A program made the translations under genes and the position numbers. DNA of 64,000 nt, from positions 22,130 to 86,129 of the forward strand of contig JAJZED010000012.1 of assembly GCA_021805775.1 (NCBI GenBank). The letters are read 5' to 3'. Positions 15,998 through 23,279 of the stretch are shown in pieces; the stretch's first letter is position 1; each line of letters begins with the position of its first letter. Source of the stretch: a bacterium (GTDB lineage Bacteria > Vulcanimicrobiota > Vulcanimicrobiia > Vulcanimicrobiales > Vulcanimicrobiaceae). The notes under the pieces were generated by a model. It was not told the DNA's origin, ran no database searches, and saw only the letters and a program-made list of their open reading frames with translations.

Positions 15998-18298
15998 ATG
16001 TCGTCATTCCGACGTTTTTGCGCGTGCATCGCGCTTGCTTTCACCTGTATTCTTCTTCCGACTATCGCTTCGGCATCGACCACCGGCGAAGTTCGCGGCA
16101 CGGTCACCGCGCACGGTAAGACGCTCGCCGGCGCGCATGTCATGCTCGTAGGCGAAGGACGCCACTTTATGAGCGTTACCGGAAGCAACGGTACGTTCGC
16201 AATTTTTCGCGTCCCCTTCGGCCACTATCGCCTGATGACGATGCGCGTCGGGTTGGGCATGCAAATGCGCGAGATCGATCTCCATAGCGGCGAAGTTCTC
16301 CGCCTGCGGATCGCCCTACATAAACTTGCGACGATTATCGTTACGAAGGTCATCGCGAACCAAAGTGCGGCCGGCACCCCGGTTGCCTCAACGACGATCG
16401 ACCGCGCCCAGATAAGGACGTTGCCGACGAATAATAGCTTGAATAGTATCGTGCAGACCGTCCCCGGTATCGTCGCGTTTTCGTATAACGAACCGGTCGC
16501 GCACGGATTCCACGGCCTCACCTACGAGATCGACGGCGTTCCGCTCCCGCAGGGTACGTCGTCGAATTTCTCGGAGCTCATCGACCCCAAGAACGTCTCC
16601 TCCGTCGAGGTGCTGACCGGAGCGATGCCGGCCGAATACGGCGGCAGTCGCATCGGCGCGGTCGTCAATATCGTTACGAAGCGCCTTCTCGATATCCCGC
16701 CCGGCCTGCATACGCGCCTGAGCGGCGGCATCGGTAACCAGGGCATGGACATGGCCTCGCTCGACGAAACCGCCCGCTTCGGCAAAACCGACGTCTTCTT
16801 CAGCACCAACAACCAGCGCACCGATCGCGGCATCGATACGCCGACGTACGTGCCGATTCACGACCAAAGCTCGCTAGCCGATCAATTTTTTCGTATGGTC
16901 GAACACCCCGACGAGCGCACCTCGTTAGCGTTTACCTTCTCGAATCAACTCGCACAGTTTCAGATTCCCATCAATACCGACCCCAATAATCCCAACGACC
17001 CCATCGTGAGCGTACCGGGGACCGACGACGTGCAGCGCGAGTACGACCGTTTCGTCAATGCTGCGTTCTCGCGCTATACCAAAAAAGGCAACGGCTATCT
17101 CCAAATCGTCCCATGGTTCCGCTCCTCGCGCGTTGTTTATGCGGGCGATCTCGCTAACGACGTGCTCGGAACGCAGCCAAATCCTAGCGGCCCCGGCAGC
17201 ATCAGCAACATCGGGCTCAACCAGGATCGCTTCGTTTCCTACGTGGGGCTCCGGATTGCCAATTTGGTTACCTCGCGGCACCACGCGATAAAATACGGCC
17301 TCGATATCGAACGCGCGAGTTTTCAAGGAAGCGAGACGTTCGCACAACTCGGCTTGCCGAATACGACCACCACGCAAGGGCAAGCGGGCTCGCAGACCGG
17401 TCTCTATATCGAGGATTCATGGCAGCCGAGTAAACCGCTCTCGTTCGATTATGGCGTTCGCTGGGACACGTCGCACGGATACGTTTCCGGCATGCAAATC
17501 AGCCCACGGGTCGGCGTCAACTATGCAGTTGATTCCAAGAATATCTTGCACGCCTATTACGGACGCTTTTACGCCGCGCCGCAACTGGAAGATACGCGAG
17601 CGGCGTGCGTGGTATTACAGGGCTGCACGACGACGCCAACCTATAACCTAAAACCAGAATTCGACAGCTACTACGAAGCGGGATTCCGTCATATCTTCAA
17701 TGCGCGGCTTACCGGTTCGATCGATTTTTGGTTCCGTAACGTCGCCAACGTGCTCGATACGACCCAACTGCTCAACACACCGCTCTTTGCCGTTTACAAC
17801 AACACCGTCGGGCAGGCGCACGGTATCGACATTCATCTCGCCGGCCACGACTCGCGTAACGTGAACTCGTGGTTCCTTTCCAGCACCATCTCGCAATCGC
17901 TCGCCGGCGGCATCTCGGGCTCGACCTTTCTCTTTCCGCCGAATCAGCCCACCTATCCATTGCAGCTCGAGGACCACTCGCAGACCGTATCGGCGAACGG
18001 TGCGTTCACGCACCGCTTCGGGCGCAAGTTACAAAACTTTGCGACCCTACAGACGGCCTACGGCACCGGTTTCCCGGTGCAGTTTCAGAACGGGAACGGC
18101 CTTCTGCCAACGCATCTCACCTTCGATTTCGGAATCGGCCAAGAGTTACCGACCGGGAACGGCAAACACCTTACCGCCACCATCGAGGTCGATAACCTTC
18201 TCAATCACCAGTACATCATCAAAATGGCGAACGGCTTCAACACCACGCAGATCGCCAACGGCCGCACGGTGCTCTTCAAACTCTCGGAGACGCTCTAA
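15998..18298 (+). CDS. TonB-dependent outer-membrane receptor with carboxypeptidase-regulatory-like domain
   Basis: A 766-residue outer-membrane transporter. Residues 1-27 are a signal peptide. Residues 30-110 form a CarboxypepD_reg-like beta-sandwich (GEVRGTVTAHGKTLAGAHV). Residues 125-230 are the plug (RTLPTNNSLNSIVQTVPGI, YEIDGVPLPQG, SSVEVLTGAMPAEYGG, GAVVNIVTKR). The rest is a 22-strand-type barrel. Such receptors import siderophores, cobalamin or glycans by energy from TonB. No ligand-specific neighbour is present. GGGAG 6 bp before the ATG is a clear ribosome-binding site. The end is followed directly by palindromic repeats. Confidence 0.9.
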   Translation: MSSFRRFCACIALAFTCILLPTIASASTTGEVRGTVTAHGKTLAGAHVMLVGEGRHFMSVTGSNGTFAIFRVPFGHYRLMTMRVGLGMQMREIDLHSGEVLRLRIALHKLATIIVTKVIANQSAAGTPVASTTIDRAQIRTLPTNNSLNSIVQTVPGIVAFSYNEPVAHGFHGLTYEIDGVPLPQGTSSNFSELIDPKNVSSVEVLTGAMPAEYGGSRIGAVVNIVTKRLLDIPPGLHTRLSGGIGNQGMDMASLDETARFGKTDVFFSTNNQRTDRGIDTPTYVPIHDQSSLADQFFRMVEHPDERTSLAFTFSNQLAQFQIPINTDPNNPNDPIVSVPGTDDVQREYDRFVNAAFSRYTKKGNGYLQIVPWFRSSRVVYAGDLANDVLGTQPNPSGPGSISNIGLNQDRFVSYVGLRIANLVTSRHHAIKYGLDIERASFQGSETFAQLGLPNTTTTQGQAGSQTGLYIEDSWQPSKPLSFDYGVRWDTSHGYVSGMQISPRVGVNYAVDSKNILHAYYGRFYAAPQLEDTRAACVVLQGCTTTPTYNLKPEFDSYYEAGFRHIFNARLTGSIDFWFRNVANVLDTTQLLNTPLFAVYNNTVGQAHGIDIHLAGHDSRNVNSWFLSSTISQSLAGGISGSTFLFPPNQPTYPLQLEDHSQTVSANGAFTHRFGRKLQNFATLQTAYGTGFPVQFQNGNGLLPTHLTFDFGIGQELPTGNGKHLTATIEVDNLLNHQYIIKMANGFNTTQIANGRTVLFKLSETL

Positions 18299-18321
18299 CG
18301 TCGAAGCGCGACTCCACCTCA

Positions 18322-18542
18322 CGTCAGCCCGAGTAGGCTGCGTAGCAGCCGTATCGAGGGCCACGCGCCAATCTCGCGCGCCTCGATACGAGCGCTTCGC
18401 GCTCTACTCGGCGTGACACCCGAGTAGCCTGCGCAGCAGCAGCGATGTCAGCCCGAGTAGGCTGCGCAGCAGCCGTACCGAGGGCCACGCGCCAATTTCG
18501 CGCGCCTCGATACGAGCGCTTCGCGCTCTACTCGGCGTGACA
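18322..18542. repeat. Palindromic intergenic repeat, two tandem 124-bp units
   Basis: Two direct units with a 124-bp period (starting at 18323 and 18447) differ at only a few bases. Each holds CCCGAGTAG...CGTA(T/C)CGAGG facing CCTCGATACG...CTACTCGGCGTGACA, so each can fold on itself. The family recurs at 18.6, 33.8, 49.2 and 63.8 kb, always between genes. It behaves like a REP/BIME element. Rest of the 18299-18799 gap: no gene seen. Confidence 0.85.
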
Positions 18543-18574
18543 GCTGCGATCATGCTGCGGGAGCGAACGGAGCC

Positions 18575-18795
18575 TGCGTGCACCCGACGAGCGCTTAAGC
18601 GAGCGGCGAGGACCCTGACATTGCTTGTCCGAGCCGCGAGCGTCTAGCGAGGAGCGGTGCAGCGCAGGCGAACGTAAGCGCACGCGGCGCCTCGATACGG
18701 TTGCTTCGCAACCTACTCGGCGTGACAATTGCGCGGCGCCTCGATACGGTTGCTTCGCAACCTACTCGGCGTGACAAGTGCTACTCGGCGTGACA
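18575..18795. repeat. Composite repeat: 110-bp dispersed element plus REP-like units
   Basis: A stretch from about 18575 to 18690 reappears nearly identically, inverted, at about 33840-33951. It is followed by two copies of CCTCGATACGGTTGCTTCG...CTACTCGGCGTGACA and two truncated CTACTCGGCGTGACA ends. The stop codon of the chdC gene (TAG at 18800-18802) lies in a further copy of the CTACTCG motif. Confidence 0.8.
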
Positions 18796-18799
18796 AGCG

Positions 18800-19642
18800 C
18801 TACTCGACGAGTGCCGGAACCGAGTCTCCATCGAGAAAAACCCCGAGCTGCGTCGGCGAAAATTGCACCCCACTCCAGAACGACCCGAACTCACCGTACT
18901 TTGCGCTCGCTTCATCGAAGCGCATTTCGTAAACGATTTTCTTGAACACCAACGGATCGTCGGCATAGAGATCGACCCCCCATTCGAAATCGTCGTAACC
19001 GATCGACCCGGAGATGACTTGCGTGAGCTTCCCGGCATAGGTGCGCCCGATGAGCCCATGTTCGTGCATCATCTTGCGGCGCTCTTCGAACGGCGTCATA
19101 TACCAATTGACGCTCTCGCCGCGACGTTTATCCATCGGATAGAAGCACGTGTAGCGGCGGCGAGGGATCTTTGCCCAAAGGCGCGGCGCGATATACGGGC
19201 TGACCGCTTGGCTTGCGAGCGCCTCGTCGAACGCGCGCACCCACTCTTCTCCGCCCTGCTCCAAACCGCGCGCGGCGAGGTCGGCGTGAATTTTTCCCGT
19301 CGCATCGTACATGCCGATCTCGAGAACCGATACGTAAGAATCCATCGGTTCCAAAAAGAAGCGAAGGTCGGTTTTGTCGACGAGCATTTGCGCGTAGGCA
19401 AGGCCGTCGTAACTACGCGCGTAATGCGTGAGCATGAGATCGCCCTTATGCCCGACGAGTTGGGTGAGGCCGATATCGCCGTCTTCGCCCGCGTGCATAT
19501 GTTCGAAGAGATCGCACGTGCGGCTCGCGATCTTCGCGCGCCTCTTTTCACCGACGCTCTCCCAAAGCAGCCGATCGAAGCGGAACATCCGGTGGAGAAT
19601 CCACCATCCCTCCAACGATTCGGGGACCCGCGGGTCACGCAT
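18800..19642 (-). CDS. chdC: Coproheme decarboxylase (HemQ/ChdC)
   Basis: A chlorite-dismutase-family enzyme that oxidatively decarboxylates coproheme III to protoheme with hydrogen peroxide, the last step of the coproporphyrin-dependent heme pathway. Family marks are the YPMDKRRGESVNWYM stretch with the catalytic Tyr, and MMHEHGLIGRTYAG with the heme-ligand His. The C-terminal half SGSIGYDDFEWGVDLYADDP is also typical. The start is set at MRDPRV, overlapping panE by 8 bases; a longer ATG nine codons upstream would overlap by 35. The TAG stop lies inside a repeat element. It is the last gene of the nrdR-dut-panE-chdC run. Confidence 0.88.
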   Translation of the reverse strand: MRDPRVPESLEGWWILHRMFRFDRLLWESVGEKRRAKIASRTCDLFEHMHAGEDGDIGLTQLVGHKGDLMLTHYARSYDGLAYAQMLVDKTDLRFFLEPMDSYVSVLEIGMYDATGKIHADLAARGLEQGGEEWVRAFDEALASQAVSPYIAPRLWAKIPRRRYTCFYPMDKRRGESVNWYMTPFEERRKMMHEHGLIGRTYAGKLTQVISGSIGYDDFEWGVDLYADDPLVFKKIVYEMRFDEASAKYGEFGSFWSGVQFSPTQLGVFLDGDSVPALVE

Positions 19643-20618
19643 GCTTTCCTTTCTCTCGCGCTTTCGCACGTTTCATCTCGGCATAAACTTCATCGAGCAA
19701 CGCTTCGGGGCGTTCGCGATACTTCGCCCACAATTGCGGCATCTGTGCGATATCCGCCAATACGCGCGCGTAGACCGCATTCACCGGAGTTGGGATGCCC
19801 GCAGCGCGCCCGGCTACCGCAACGGCGCCGCAGAGCGACTCCACTTCGGTTCGTTCCCGCCCCGAACGCAGATCGAGCAGCAGCGATGGCGGTTTCGTGC
19901 CGCGTGCCGAGGCGACGCGCCCGGCGAGCACGCGCCGTGCTATCGGGCTCGGCAGCGAAGCGATGGCGAAGAGCGCGCGCACGGGATAGCGCGGAAGATC
20001 GACCGGCGTCAGTCCGAGGGCCTTCATCACGTCGCGCACTTCGCGGATCGCTCGAATTTCGAGCGTGAATATTTTCTCGAACTGCACCAAACGATTCGGC
20101 AACACGTTGAGAATCGCACACGACGCATTCGCGACGATGTTGAGCGCGAGTTTGCTCCACTTGAGCGCCCGCCAATCTTCGCACACCTTCACCGAAATGC
20201 CGGCGCTCTGAAACGTTGCGCTCAGCCAGTTATAGGCGGCCCCACCGAGCGGGGCGAGCGCGAGGCCGCCGTCTTTTGCGGCGGCGACGCGTCCGTCGCG
20301 GTCGCGGTCGACCGGCACGGTGAGAGCCGCGGCGACGATGTTGCGTTCGCCGAACGCCGCCGCGAGCAGCTCTTCGTTTCCAACGCCGTTCTGCGGCGAA
20401 ACGAAGACGCAATTCCCGGGCGCGGCAATCGCGCGTTTGAGGCTCTCAATCGCCGCAGGCGTGTCGTAACTCTTCACCGCGACGATCGCGACGTCGGCAT
20501 CGACGCGCGTCACCTCTTCGAGTTCGCGCGGCGCATAGATGACGTTGACGCCGACCGCACTCAGGCGTTCCCCGAGAAAGGAACCGACCGCACCGCGCCC
20601 GACGATGTAGACGTTCAC
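19635..20618 (-). CDS. panE: 2-dehydropantoate 2-reductase
   Basis: A 327-residue ketopantoate reductase that makes pantoate with NADPH on the route to pantothenate and coenzyme A. The N-terminus has the Rossmann motif [23 protein letters not shown] and [10 protein letters not shown]; the C-domain has [17 protein letters not shown] with the catalytic Lys and [10 protein letters not shown]. Length is normal. It overlaps dut by four bases (ATGA) and chdC at its end. Paralogues acting on other 2-keto acids exist, so substrate is by family assignment. Confidence 0.88.
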   Translation of the reverse strand: MNVYIVGRGAVGSFLGERLSAVGVNVIYAPRELEEVTRVDADVAIVAVKSYDTPAAIESLKRAIAAPGNCVFVSPQNGVGNEELLAAAFGERNIVAAALTVPVDRDRDGRVAAAKDGGLALAPLGGAAYNWLSATFQSAGISVKVCEDWRALKWSKLALNIVANASCAILNVLPNRLVQFEKIFTLEIRAIREVRDVMKALGLTPVDLPRYPVRALFAIASLPSPIARRVLAGRVASARGTKPPSLLLDLRSGRERTEVESLCGAVAVAGRAAGIPTPVNAVYARVLADIAQMPQLWAKYRERPEALLDEVYAEMKRAKAREKGKHA

Positions 20619-21091
20619 GAACGAACCGACGCGTTGCGCCCGGTGCTACCGAATCCGTTCTCTCCTCGCGCCGTCTCACCAAGCTCGTCGACGAGTTCGA
20701 AGTTCGCGCGCGCGACCGGCGCGACGACGAGTTGCGCGATGCGCTCGCCGCGCGCGATGGCAACGCTCTCGCTTCCATGATTGATTAACAGCACGCAGAT
20801 CTCCCCGCGATAGTCGGCGTCGATCGTCCCCGGAGCGTTCAAACACGTTATTCCACTGCGCAACGCAAGCCCGCTGCGCGGGCGGATCTGCGCTTCGAAT
20901 CCATGGGGGAGTTCGATCGCGAAGCCGGTCGGAACAAGCGATCGCTCGCCGGGTGCGAGTTGCAGCGCCCGTGCGGCGCAGAGATCGGCACCCGCCGCCG
21001 CATCGCTCATGTAGGTCGGCGGCGGAAGCTCGGCAGCGTGCGCGAGGCGACGCACGGCGACGCGCGGCACCAGGTGAGAATCGACGGTCAT
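20615..21091 (-). CDS. dut: Deoxyuridine 5'-triphosphate nucleotidohydrolase (dUTPase)
   Basis: A 158-residue trimeric dUTPase that hydrolyses dUTP to dUMP and keeps uracil out of DNA. All five motifs are present: [31 protein letters not shown] (catalytic Asp), [10 protein letters not shown] and the C-terminal [10 protein letters not shown]. It lies 6 bp after nrdR, fitting shared control of deoxynucleotide supply, and overlaps panE by four bases. Confidence 0.95.
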   Translation of the reverse strand: MTVDSHLVPRVAVRRLAHAAELPPPTYMSDAAAGADLCAARALQLAPGERSLVPTGFAIELPHGFEAQIRPRSGLALRSGITCLNAPGTIDADYRGEICVLLINHGSESVAIARGERIAQLVVAPVARANFELVDELGETARGENGFGSTGRNASVRS

Positions 21092-21097
21092 GGTCCC

Positions 21098-21550
21098 TTA
21101 CTTAGGAAGAAGGGTCTTGAGTTCTTCTCGGAAGCTTTCAATATCTCCGAACGAGCGATAGACCGAGGCAAACCGAATGTAGGCAACGGGGTCGAGGCCA
21201 CGCAGCGCCTCCATCACCTTCTCGCCGACGAGCGTCGAGGGCACCTCGTTCTCGCCGCGAGCGAAGAGTTCGCGCTCTAATTCCGCAGCGATCGTCTCCA
21301 TCTGGTTCTCCGAGATCGGGCGTTTCTCGCAGGCCTTATGCAGGCCGGAGAGCAGCTTCTCTCGCGAATATTGTTCGCGCCGTCCATCTTTTTTTACGAC
21401 GAAGAGGCGCGATTGCTCCATTCGCTCGTAGGTGGTGAAGCGGTGCTTGCAGCGCGGGTCGAGGCACTCGCGCCGACGACGTACGACATTATCGTCGTCG
21501 CGTGAATCGACGACGCGCGTCTCGCTCTTACGGCAGGTCGGACAGATCAG
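21098..21550 (-). CDS. nrdR: NrdR transcriptional repressor of ribonucleotide reductase genes (CTG start proposed)
   Basis: About 150 residues: an N-terminal zinc ribbon (ICPTCRKSETRVVDSR, RRRRECLDPRC, RFTTYERM) and a C-terminal ATP-cone (VVKKDGRREQYSREKLLSG). NrdR senses ATP/dATP and represses nrd operons. From the upstream in-frame TAG to the first Cys pair there is no ATG, GTG or TTG. The codon at the homologous start position is CTG (21550-21548), with GAGGG seven bases before it, so CTG initiation is proposed. The first internal ATG (21421) would delete the whole zinc ribbon. The second Cys pair is spaced Cx4C rather than the usual CxxC. Confidence 0.85.
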   Translation of the reverse strand: MICPTCRKSETRVVDSRDDDNVVRRRRECLDPRCKHRFTTYERMEQSRLFVVKKDGRREQYSREKLLSGLHKACEKRPISENQMETIAAELERELFARGENEVPSTLVGEKVMEALRGLDPVAYIRFASVYRSFGDIESFREELKTLLPK

Positions 21551-21575
21551 CGGCGAACCCTCACGACGATGTAAC

Positions 21576-21588
21576 GCACATATTGTGC
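21576..21588. promoter_or_regulatory. Palindrome at the predicted nrdR transcript start
   Basis: GCACA-TAT-TGTGC, a perfect 5-bp inverted repeat, lies just downstream of the candidate nrdR promoter. It is shorter than the 16-bp NrdR box known from other bacteria but has similar arms; it may be an operator. Confidence 0.25.
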
Positions 21589-21596
21589 TTCGCGTT

Positions 21597-21626
21597 AGTA
21601 TAACCCACTACCCGTAGGGAACGCAA
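21597..21626 (-). promoter_or_regulatory. Candidate nrdR-dut-panE-chdC promoter
   Basis: On the minus strand TTGCGT (21626-21621) and TATACT (21602-21597) are 18 bp apart, about 45 bp before the proposed nrdR start. The -35 box sits inside the arm of the terminator hairpin of the upstream gene. Confidence 0.45.
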
Positions 21627-21656
21627 AAGAACCACCAAACGGTGGCCCTTTTGCGT
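21621..21656 (-). terminator. Terminator-like hairpin after the DUF5679 gene
   Basis: ACGCAAAAG...CCACC pairs with GGTGG...CTTTTGCGT: a 14-bp stem interrupted by a 2x2 mismatch, with a CAAAC-type loop region. On the minus strand the second arm ends in TTCTTTTGCGTT, a broken U-run. It lies about 29 bp after the DUF5679 stop. Confidence 0.6.
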
Positions 21657-21684
21657 ATGTTCCTGGTCTACGAGAGCGGTGCGG

Positions 21685-21834
21685 TTACTTGGCCGCCCCG
21701 ATCTTGAACATCTTCGTGCCGCATTTCGAGCACTTCCCTTCGGTCGCCGGGCGACCGTTTTTCATCGTGATTTGCTTGGCGTCAGCCATCGGCTGCTTCG
21801 CTTTGCACTTAACGCAATAGGCTTCAACTGCCAC
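21685..21834 (-). CDS. Small zinc-ribbon protein (DUF5679)
   Basis: A 49-residue protein with two CxxC pairs (AYCVKCKAKQPM and GKCSKCGTKMFKIG) around ITMKNGRPAT, matching the DUF5679 family of tiny putative zinc-binding proteins. Function is unknown. It starts with GTG; AGGAG five bases upstream decides this start. The open frame continues far upstream but only as a shadow of dprA on the other strand. It is transcribed divergently from dprA and is followed by a terminator-like hairpin. Confidence 0.8.
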   Translation of the reverse strand: MAVEAYCVKCKAKQPMADAKQITMKNGRPATEGKCSKCGTKMFKIGAAK

Positions 21835-21918
21835 AGTTACTCCTTCCGTATCGGCGACCCGCCGTTTCTCTGGTCTAGCCGGGATTCCCCCCGCTTGACG
21901 ACGAGGGATCCTTCGTGA

Positions 21919-22809
21919 ATGAGGGGTGTGGAGCCCCGTTTCGAACCCCGCGAGCGTTTCCTTGCTCTCCGTCCCGGCCGAGCGGAGCCTCGCTTTGCGG
22001 GGCTCTGGGCGACGGGCGAGCTCGAGCCGCTCGCGCGTCCCTGCATTGCCATCGTCGGCACCCGCGCCGCCAGCTCGTACGGGCGCAGCCAGGCTCGCTC
22101 GATCGCCGGCGAGCTCGCCGGCCTTGGCCTCTGCGTGCTCTCGGGGCTCGCCCTCGGCATCGATTCCGCCGCCCACGAAGGTGCGCTCGACGTCGGCGCC
22201 CCGACCATCGGGGTGCTCGGCTCCGGGCACCACTGCTTCTACCCCGCACGCAACGCCGCTCTCGCCGCGCGTATGCTCGCCACGGGGGGCGCGGTGCTCT
22301 CCCCCTTCCCACCGGAGGAGCCCGCGCGCCCGGGGCAGTTTCTCGCCCGCAACGGGGTGGTCGCCGCGCTCGCCGACGCGCTGCTGGTCGTCGAGGCTCC
22401 CCTTCGCTCGGGGGCACTGAACACCGCGGGCTGGGCCGCCGGCGAGATTCCCGTCCTCGCGCTTCCCAGCGACGTCGACCGGCGTAGCGGCGCCGGGAGC
22501 CTCGCCCTCCTGCGCGACGGGGCGACGCTCGTCCGCGATGCCGCCGATATCGTCGAAGCGATGGGCCTGCTGCGCCCGAAGGCATCGACGGCAGGCGAAC
22601 CGGCGACGCGCGAGCCTGCGATGCCGGTCGGGGATGCGCTGCTCGCGCTCCTTCAGGGCGGGGCGTCGACGCTGGAGGAGCTCGCCGCCGCGAGCGGTTC
22701 GCCGACGGCGGAGCTGCTCGGCCGCCTCAACCTGCTCGAACTCGGCGGCGCGATCGAGCGCCGAGGTGCGGGCTATGCGCTTGCGCGCCGCCCGCGCAAG
22801 GCGCGATGA
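21919..22809 (+). CDS. dprA: DNA-processing protein DprA
   Basis: A 296-residue DprA/Smf protein that loads RecA on incoming ssDNA in natural transformation. The Rossmann-like core has IAIVGTRAASSYG, LSGLALGIDSAAHEGAL, GVLGSGHHCFYP, ARNGVVAALADALLVVEA and VLALPSDVDRRSGAGS. A C-terminal winged helix (about residues 235-290; LLALLQGGASTLEELAAASG) is present. The usual N-terminal SAM-like domain is absent or very short, so this is a compact form. It overlaps rlmH by four bases and pairs functionally with comM at 10.4 kb. Confidence 0.9.
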   Translation: MRGVEPRFEPRERFLALRPGRAEPRFAGLWATGELEPLARPCIAIVGTRAASSYGRSQARSIAGELAGLGLCVLSGLALGIDSAAHEGALDVGAPTIGVLGSGHHCFYPARNAALAARMLATGGAVLSPFPPEEPARPGQFLARNGVVAALADALLVVEAPLRSGALNTAGWAAGEIPVLALPSDVDRRSGAGSLALLRDGATLVRDAADIVEAMGLLRPKASTAGEPATREPAMPVGDALLALLQGGASTLEELAAASGSPTAELLGRLNLLELGGAIERRGAGYALARRPRKAR

Positions 22810-23279
22810 TGGCGGCTATGCGGCTACGCCTGATCGCGGTCGGCAAAATCCGTAGCGCGCCGATTGCGGCGCTCTGCGATGAATTCGCCACGCGCTTGCA
22901 ACCGATGATCCCATGCGAGGTGCATGAAGTGCGCGCCTCCGACGGGCGTGCGCCCGAGAACGCGATCGCCGAAGAGGCCGAACGCATCCTCCGCTTGCTG
23001 CCCGCCGGCGAGCCGCTCTGGCTCCTCGAACGAAGCGGCGACGCGCTCTCCAGCATGCAGCTATCGGCGAAACTCGCGGAGATCGGCACGACGGGCATCT
23101 CGCGGCTCACGCTCGTCGTTGCGGGAACCTACGGTGCCGCGCCGACGCTGTTCGATCGTGCGACTTTTCGCTGGTCGCTCTCCCCGTTGACGTTTCTTCA
23201 CGAGTGGGCACGCGCGCTCGTGCTGGAACAACTCTATCGCGCGGCGAAGATTGCGCGGAATGAACCCTACCACCACTGA
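22806..23279 (+). CDS. rlmH: 23S rRNA (pseudouridine-1915-N3)-methyltransferase
   Basis: A 157-residue SPOUT-class methyltransferase that modifies helix 69 of 23S rRNA. It has the family start LRLIAVGKIRSAPI, the SAM-knot region VVAGTYGAAP and the canonical C-terminus LVLEQLYRAAKIARNEPYHH. Normal length. The ATG overlaps the dprA stop; the double ATG or a third ATG (MRLRLI) could be the true start. argS begins inside its 3' end. Confidence 0.93.
   Translation: MMAAMRLRLIAVGKIRSAPIAALCDEFATRLQPMIPCEVHEVRASDGRAPENAIAEEAERILRLLPAGEPLWLLERSGDALSSMQLSAKLAEIGTTGISRLTLVVAGTYGAAPTLFDRATFRWSLSPLTFLHEWARALVLEQLYRAAKIARNEPYHH

Noticed and set aside
18322..18795. CRISPR-like direct repeats
   Set aside because: Units are palindromic, unevenly spaced and lack unique spacers of constant length; no cas gene nearby.
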